Assembly: GCA_900554855.1 (NCBI GenBank)
Contig: USIZ01000077.1
Coordinates: 1 to 6,624 of the forward strand
Origin: an uncultured Eubacteriales bacterium
GTDB lineage: Bacteria; Bacillota; Clostridia; Oscillospirales; Oscillospiraceae
DNA length: 6,624 nucleotides
Direction: 5' to 3'
The position numbers and the translations under genes were made by a program. The notes under the pieces were generated by a model. That model made no database searches. It saw only the letters and a list, made by a program, of their open reading frames with translations, and was not told the DNA's origin. Below, piece after piece: positions 4,490-6,624 of the stretch. Within the stretch, counting starts at the first letter, position 1. Every line of letters begins with the position of its first letter.

Positions 4490-6577
4490 TCAATGGTTTG
4501 TCTTTTCCAACAGATTGGTCATACTGTGCAGGCTGATGCCCAGCGTAGACGCATTGTGGAGCAGTGCGGATGTCGCCGGGGGCAGGATGCCGAAGGCGCC
4601 CAAGCCGATCAGTGTGCCGTTGAAGCCCAGCACAAAGCGATAGTTCGCATGAATGCGCTTCATCAGTTCACAGGACAGTCGGCGCAGACGGACCAGCTCC
4701 CGCAGATCCTCAGAGGACACCGTAATGTCCGCGATCTCCCGGGCGATGGCGGCGCCGTCGCTGACGGCAATCCCCACATCGGCGGCAGAAAGCGCCGGAG
4801 AATCGTTGATGCCGTCGCCCAGCATGACGACGGTGCGGCCCTTGGCGCGCTCTTCCTCCACGAAGTTTGCCTTATCCTCAGGCAAAACCTCGGAGCGGTA
4901 CTCGTCCACGCCAACCTGCGCCGCAATGGCGGCGGCAGTGCGCTCGCTGTCGCCGGTCAGCATGACCAGCTTGCTCACACCCAGTTCCCGCAGCGCCCGG
5001 ACGACCTCGACCGCCTCACTGCGCAGAGGATCGGCAATACAGATGACTGCGGCCAGCTCTCCGCCAATGGCCAGATAGAGGTGACTGAACTGTGGCGGAA
5101 GCGCGTCGAACACAGCCTGCTCCCCTTCGGGGACGGCGACGTGCTCATCCTCAAAGACAAAGTGGGCACTTCCGATAATGACCCGCTGGCCCTCCACAGC
5201 ACTGGCAATGCCGTGCGCCACCAGATACTCCACCTGAGAGTGCATCTCCTCGTGGTTCAGTCCCCGATCCCGTGCCGCCTGCACCACGGCGTTGGCCATG
5301 GAGTGGGGGAAGTGCTCCTCCAGGCAGGCAGCAAGGCGCAGCATCTCCGTCGCACTGCGGTCGCCAAAGGGAACCACCCGATTCACCACCGGAGAGGCAT
5401 GGGTCAGGGTGCCGGTCTTATCGAACACGATGGTATCCGCCTTTGCCACCCGCTCAAGGAACTTGCCGCCCTTGACGGTCATATGATAGTGGCTCGCCTC
5501 CCGCATGGCAGACAAAACCGCCAGCGGCATGGACAGCTTCAGAGCGCAGGAGAAGTCCACCATCAGCACGGACAGCGCCCGGGTAGTGTTGCGGGTCAGC
5601 AGCCACACAAGGCCGCTGGTCAGCAGCGTATAGGGCACCAGACGGTCGGCCAGATTGGAGGCCTTGCTCTCCGCTGAGGACTTGAGCCGCTCGGACTGCT
5701 CGATCATGCTGACGATCTTGTCATAGCGGCTGCCGCCATTCTGCGCCTTGACGCAGAATACGCATTCGCCCTCCTCGACGACCGTGCCCGCATAGACCGT
5801 GGAGCCGGGCCGCTTAGCCACAGGGATGGACTCGCCGGTCAGCGAGGCCTGATTGACCATAGCTTCGCCTTCGGTAACCTCGCCATCCAGCGGGATCATG
5901 CCGCCCACACGGACGCAGACCAGGTCTCCGGTGCGCACCTGATTCAGCGGAACCAGCTCTTCCCCGCTCTCCGTCTTCTTCCAGACGCGGTCAATGTTCA
6001 GCGACATACTGCGGGCCAGATCGCCCATGGACTTTTTGTGCGTCCACTCCTCCAGCAGCTCACCCAGCTTCAGAAGGAACATGACGGAACCGGCCGTATC
6101 AAAGTCGCCCCGGAACACGGAGATACCGATGGACACGCCGTCCAGCAGTTCCACCGCCATCTTACGATGCCAGATACAGCGCAGAGCCCTGCCAATATAG
6201 GGCAAACTGCGCCACGCGGTATAGACTGCCCGCAGCGGGGCCGGCAGGAAGAGCTTGCGCAGCACGCGCCAGCAGGTCATGCTGACCAGTTTTTCCTGAT
6301 ACTCCCGATTCAGCGCACGGTTGGAGTGAACGGTTTCCAGCGCCGTGACCTCCGCAGACTGGAACGAAAACCCGCTGATCTGGCGGATCAGCTCCTGTCG
6401 TTCTCCCTGGTACCGGATGATCGCGCAGCAGGTGTTGTCATGGACGGTGACAGCGGTGACATTCTCCTGCCGCTCCAGCCACGCCTCCATCTTATCTGCC
6501 TGCTCCATCGTCATACGCTGAACTGCCAGACGAATGCGCATCCGTCCGGCGTTTTCATGTACAATACTGAATTTCAT
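4490..6577 (-). CDS. P1B-type heavy-metal-translocating P-type ATPase with a non-CPx (Phe-Ser-Cys) membrane motif
   Basis: 695 residues. It should couple ATP hydrolysis to export of a transition-metal ion across the cytoplasmic membrane. The N-terminal domain (1-67, with GRMRIRL at 11-17) looks like a degenerate HMA ferredoxin-like fold without CxxC. The actuator domain carries SLTGES (245-250). The phosphorylation site is DKTGTLT (Asp386). The nucleotide-binding domain has the P1B signature HFPHSMA (422-428). MLTGD (539-543) and GDGINDSPAL (587-596) complete the catalytic set, so the pump looks enzymatically intact. Membrane segments are visible near 144-175, 312-328, 334-357 and 646-690. 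In the metal-binding helix, where CPCALGLATP is usual, this protein has FSCALKLSMP (342-351): the first Cys and the Pro are lost and the second Cys is kept. The metal therefore cannot be assigned to Cu, Zn/Cd or Co from the motif. The ATG at 6577 is preferred over an upstream one at 6613 because AAAGGAAG lies 8 bases before it. A terminator follows the stop codon. Confidence 0.93.
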   Translation of the reverse strand: MKFSIVHENAGRMRIRLAVQRMTMEQADKMEAWLERQENVTAVTVHDNTCCAIIRYQGERQELIRQISGFSFQSAEVTALETVHSNRALNREYQEKLVSMTCWRVLRKLFLPAPLRAVYTAWRSLPYIGRALRCIWHRKMAVELLDGVSIGISVFRGDFDTAGSVMFLLKLGELLEEWTHKKSMGDLARSMSLNIDRVWKKTESGEELVPLNQVRTGDLVCVRVGGMIPLDGEVTEGEAMVNQASLTGESIPVAKRPGSTVYAGTVVEEGECVFCVKAQNGGSRYDKIVSMIEQSERLKSSAESKASNLADRLVPYTLLTSGLVWLLTRNTTRALSVLMVDFSCALKLSMPLAVLSAMREASHYHMTVKGGKFLERVAKADTIVFDKTGTLTHASPVVNRVVPFGDRSATEMLRLAACLEEHFPHSMANAVVQAARDRGLNHEEMHSQVEYLVAHGIASAVEGQRVIIGSAHFVFEDEHVAVPEGEQAVFDALPPQFSHLYLAIGGELAAVICIADPLRSEAVEVVRALRELGVSKLVMLTGDSERTAAAIAAQVGVDEYRSEVLPEDKANFVEEERAKGRTVVMLGDGINDSPALSAADVGIAVSDGAAIAREIADITVSSEDLRELVRLRRLSCELMKRIHANYRFVLGFNGTLIGLGAFGILPPATSALLHNASTLGISLHSMTNLLEKTNH

Positions 6578-6585
6578 GCGATAAT

Positions 6586-6593
6586 CTTCCTTT
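6586..6593 (-). promoter_or_regulatory. Ribosome binding site fixing the ATPase start
   Basis: AAAGGAAG on the minus strand stands 8 bases upstream of the ATG at 6577. A start at 6613 would place this site inside the coding sequence and add 12 residues unlike any HMA-domain N-terminus. Confidence 0.8.
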
Positions 6594-6602
6594 GAAAAGC
6601 AT

Positions 6603-6624
6603 AGGGGCTGCATAAGCGGCCCCT
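6603..6624 (-). other. Inverted repeat upstream of the ATPase, at the window edge
   Basis: Nine base pairs (AGGGGCTGC at 6603-6611 with GCGGCCCCT at 6616-6624, one G-T wobble) close on ATAA. On the minus strand it is 9 bases upstream of the ATPase Shine-Dalgarno sequence and is followed by ATGCTTTTC. It could be a weak terminator of an upstream gene, an operator, or a leader hairpin. The stem ends at the last base of the window, so its full extent is unknown. Confidence 0.45.

Noticed and set aside
4484..5677. A 397-codon plus-strand open frame opposite the ATPase gene
   Set aside because: It is the antisense shadow of a clearly functional P-type ATPase and starts inside its coding sequence near the shared terminator; no recognisable domain.

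Overview
The window reads as ordinary chromosome from a moderately GC-rich Gram-positive Firmicute, most likely a gut Clostridia of the Oscillospiraceae/Ruminococcaceae type. That placement is an inference from the gene content: a BofC-like small protein, a DUF1292 protein, a membrane-anchored PrsA/SurA-like protein, sigma-A promoters with 17-bp spacers and strong hairpin-plus-T terminators. No marker gene fixes the genus. The first 13 bases match the end of an Illumina adapter, so the left edge is probably a contig end and not native DNA.

Layout, left to right. On the minus strand (14-1211) lies the N-terminal 399 codons of a class A penicillin-binding protein. It has a complete glycosyltransferase domain, but the transpeptidase domain is cut off by the contig end. 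A 174-bp divergent region (1212-1385) separates it from a small plus-strand membrane or exported protein with a BofC-C-terminal-like domain (1386-1745). Next come a sigma-A promoter and a very acidic DUF1292 protein (1872-2174). About 22 bases further on is a structured non-coding RNA (about 2197-2401) whose fold matches 6S RNA, followed by a strong terminator. A second consensus promoter (2485-2513) and a structured leader drive a 504-residue membrane-anchored PrsA/SurA-like foldase (2623-4137), which has its own terminator. A tRNA-Gly with anticodon CCC (4251-4324) sits between a near-consensus promoter and a terminator. The right third is a minus-strand P1B-type metal-transporting ATPase (4490-6577) whose membrane CPx motif is replaced by Phe-Ser-Cys.

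Functionally, the PBP (peptidoglycan polymerisation), the foldase (folding of exported proteins) and perhaps the BofC-like protein all act at or outside the membrane. 6S RNA and the tRNA are core expression machinery. The ATPase is a separate unit that converges on the tRNA. I found no mobile element, CRISPR array, phage gene or defence system. The points most worth a second look are the non-CPx ATPase, the close DUF1292-6S RNA linkage, the structured leaders of the PBP and foldase genes, and the adapter at the left end.
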